In this document: in pieces, positions 63,537-64,000 of the stretch
How the letters are laid out: each line of letters begins with the position of its first letter
Position numbering within the stretch: the first letter of the stretch is position 1
NCBI GenBank assembly: GCA_026014465.1
Contig: JAOZID010000010.1
Location: 124,001 to 188,000 of the forward strand
Reading direction: 5' to 3'
Origin: Candidatus Bathyarchaeota archaeon
Lineage (GTDB): Archaea; Thermoproteota; Bathyarchaeia; Bathyarchaeales; Bathycorpusculaceae
DNA: 64,000 bases
The notes under the pieces: model-generated
Seen by the model: only the letters and a program-made list of their open reading frames with translations
The model's database searches: none
What the model was told of the DNA's origin: nothing
Position numbers and translations under genes: made by a program

Positions 63537-64000
63537 AATTCGTAGCAATTTTCATGGCGGTTACTAAGAACTGGATTAGAAGCCGCTCAGGCTTGTTCTT
63601 TAGCATCATGTTCCCGATTTTGCTGCTTGTGGTTTTCGGCTCGATTTTCTCTAACGTGGGCGGCGCAAGCAGCTACGGCTTATTTGTGCAGAACATGGAC
63701 CAAACCAACGGCGAACCCACAGAGCTCTCACAAGCCTTCGTGGACGCACTCAACAGCACCGAAACATTTGCCATAACCACCATTCCGCCAGACGCGAACG
63801 CCACAACCTACGCCCAAGACGCCCTTGGACCCTTAGGCGGCAACATGCGCATACTCGTCATATCCGAAGGCTTCCATGACGACCTGATAAACGGAACCAT
63901 GCGCGTACGCCTAGGCATTTGCCATGACACCCTGAACATGTCCTACGAGTACTTTGCACCGTACATCAACGGAACTGAAGCTGCCCAAATCCAAGAGGGC
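63533..64000 (+). CDS. ABC-2 type permease (3' end beyond window)
   Basis: This is the partner of the preceding ATPase. The reading frame is open to the window end. Residues about 19-40 are a membrane helix ('LFFSIMFPILLLVVFGSIF'), then an extracellular loop with Asn-x-Thr sites, as in ABC-2/YhfD-type permeases. In this frame the first ATG is at 63554, but GAGGAGGG at 63516-63523 lies about ten bases before a CTG at 63533 whose bases overlap the ATPase stop (CTGA). Translation from CTG would give the usual basic N-terminus (LKFVAIF). The choice is not certain. Confidence 0.8.
   Translation, partial: MKFVAIFMAVTKNWIRSRSGLFFSIMFPILLLVVFGSIFSNVGGASSYGLFVQNMDQTNGEPTELSQAFVDALNSTETFAITTIPPDANATTYAQDALGPLGGNMRILVISEGFHDDLINGTMRVRLGICHDTLNMSYEYFAPYINGTEAAQIQEG

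Noticed and set aside
1-64000. CRISPR arrays, insertion sequences, integrases or a replication origin
   Set aside because: No regularly spaced repeats, transposase or integrase genes, terminal inverted repeats, or orc1/cdc6 gene with origin boxes were seen.

Overview
The window reads as a chromosome segment of an uncultured archaeon of the TACK/Thermoproteota side, most likely Bathyarchaeota-like. The support is archaea-specific machinery: the GatD/GatE amidotransferase, archaeal Elp3, TiaS, a Fap7/AK6 kinase, an archaeal-type RNase P RNA, TrmB regulators, a NitrOD5-like output domain, and TATA boxes about 26 nt upstream of predicted transcript starts. Many genes start at TTG or GTG, and several look leaderless. 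The phylum assignment is inference; no 16S gene is present.

Region 0-13 kb is mostly core metabolism and information processing. It holds the 3' part of a class II HMG-CoA reductase, a Cys-tailed HTH regulator, a methyltransferase, an Nfu scaffold, a PrsW-type membrane protease, an Rqc2/NEMF (NFACT) homologue, a membrane-anchored transglutaminase-like protein, a duplicated small wHTH gene pair, and an elp3-gatD-gatE operon for tRNA modification and Gln-tRNA synthesis. Region 12.7-13.4 kb is non-coding and carries a C-tract element repeated at 31.7 kb, plus a terminator-like hairpin.

Region 13.4-26.3 kb is signalling and envelope: a 1189-residue REC/multi-PAS/GAF histidine kinase, tRNA-Leu(CAG), a DUF3795-type protein, a secreted beta-helix/LamG protein, and a phosphate-binding PstS facing a divergent NitrOD5-like / CHASE4 histidine kinase / response regulator cluster. 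Region 26.4-30.5 kb is AT-richer and accessory-like, with a PD-(D/E)XK-type nuclease paired with a Cys-rich partner, an SDR, and a second nuclease-like protein. The RNase P RNA gene follows at 30.65-30.91 kb on the minus strand.

Region 31-36 kb has small housekeeping genes. Region 33.5-54 kb is an exoprotein island: a Vps62-like membrane protein, an S53 (sedolisin) protease, two paralogous PQQ-propeller surface proteins flanking two TrmB-type regulators, and a 2096-residue protein with a clan CD cysteine-protease-like domain and PKD and repeat domains. This fits a cell that binds and degrades extracellular polymers. After tRNA-Ala(GGC), the last 10 kb holds a P3A-type cation (proton) ATPase, a CBS protein, a GNAT, a membrane polyferredoxin with a secreted partner, TiaS, an orphan HEPN-like protein, and an ABC-2 exporter that runs off the end.

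The most unusual signals are the 38-bp dispersed intergenic element, the TrmB-flanked surface-protein pair, the nuclease/Cys4 pair, and block-wise switching of synonymous codon choice inside single genes.
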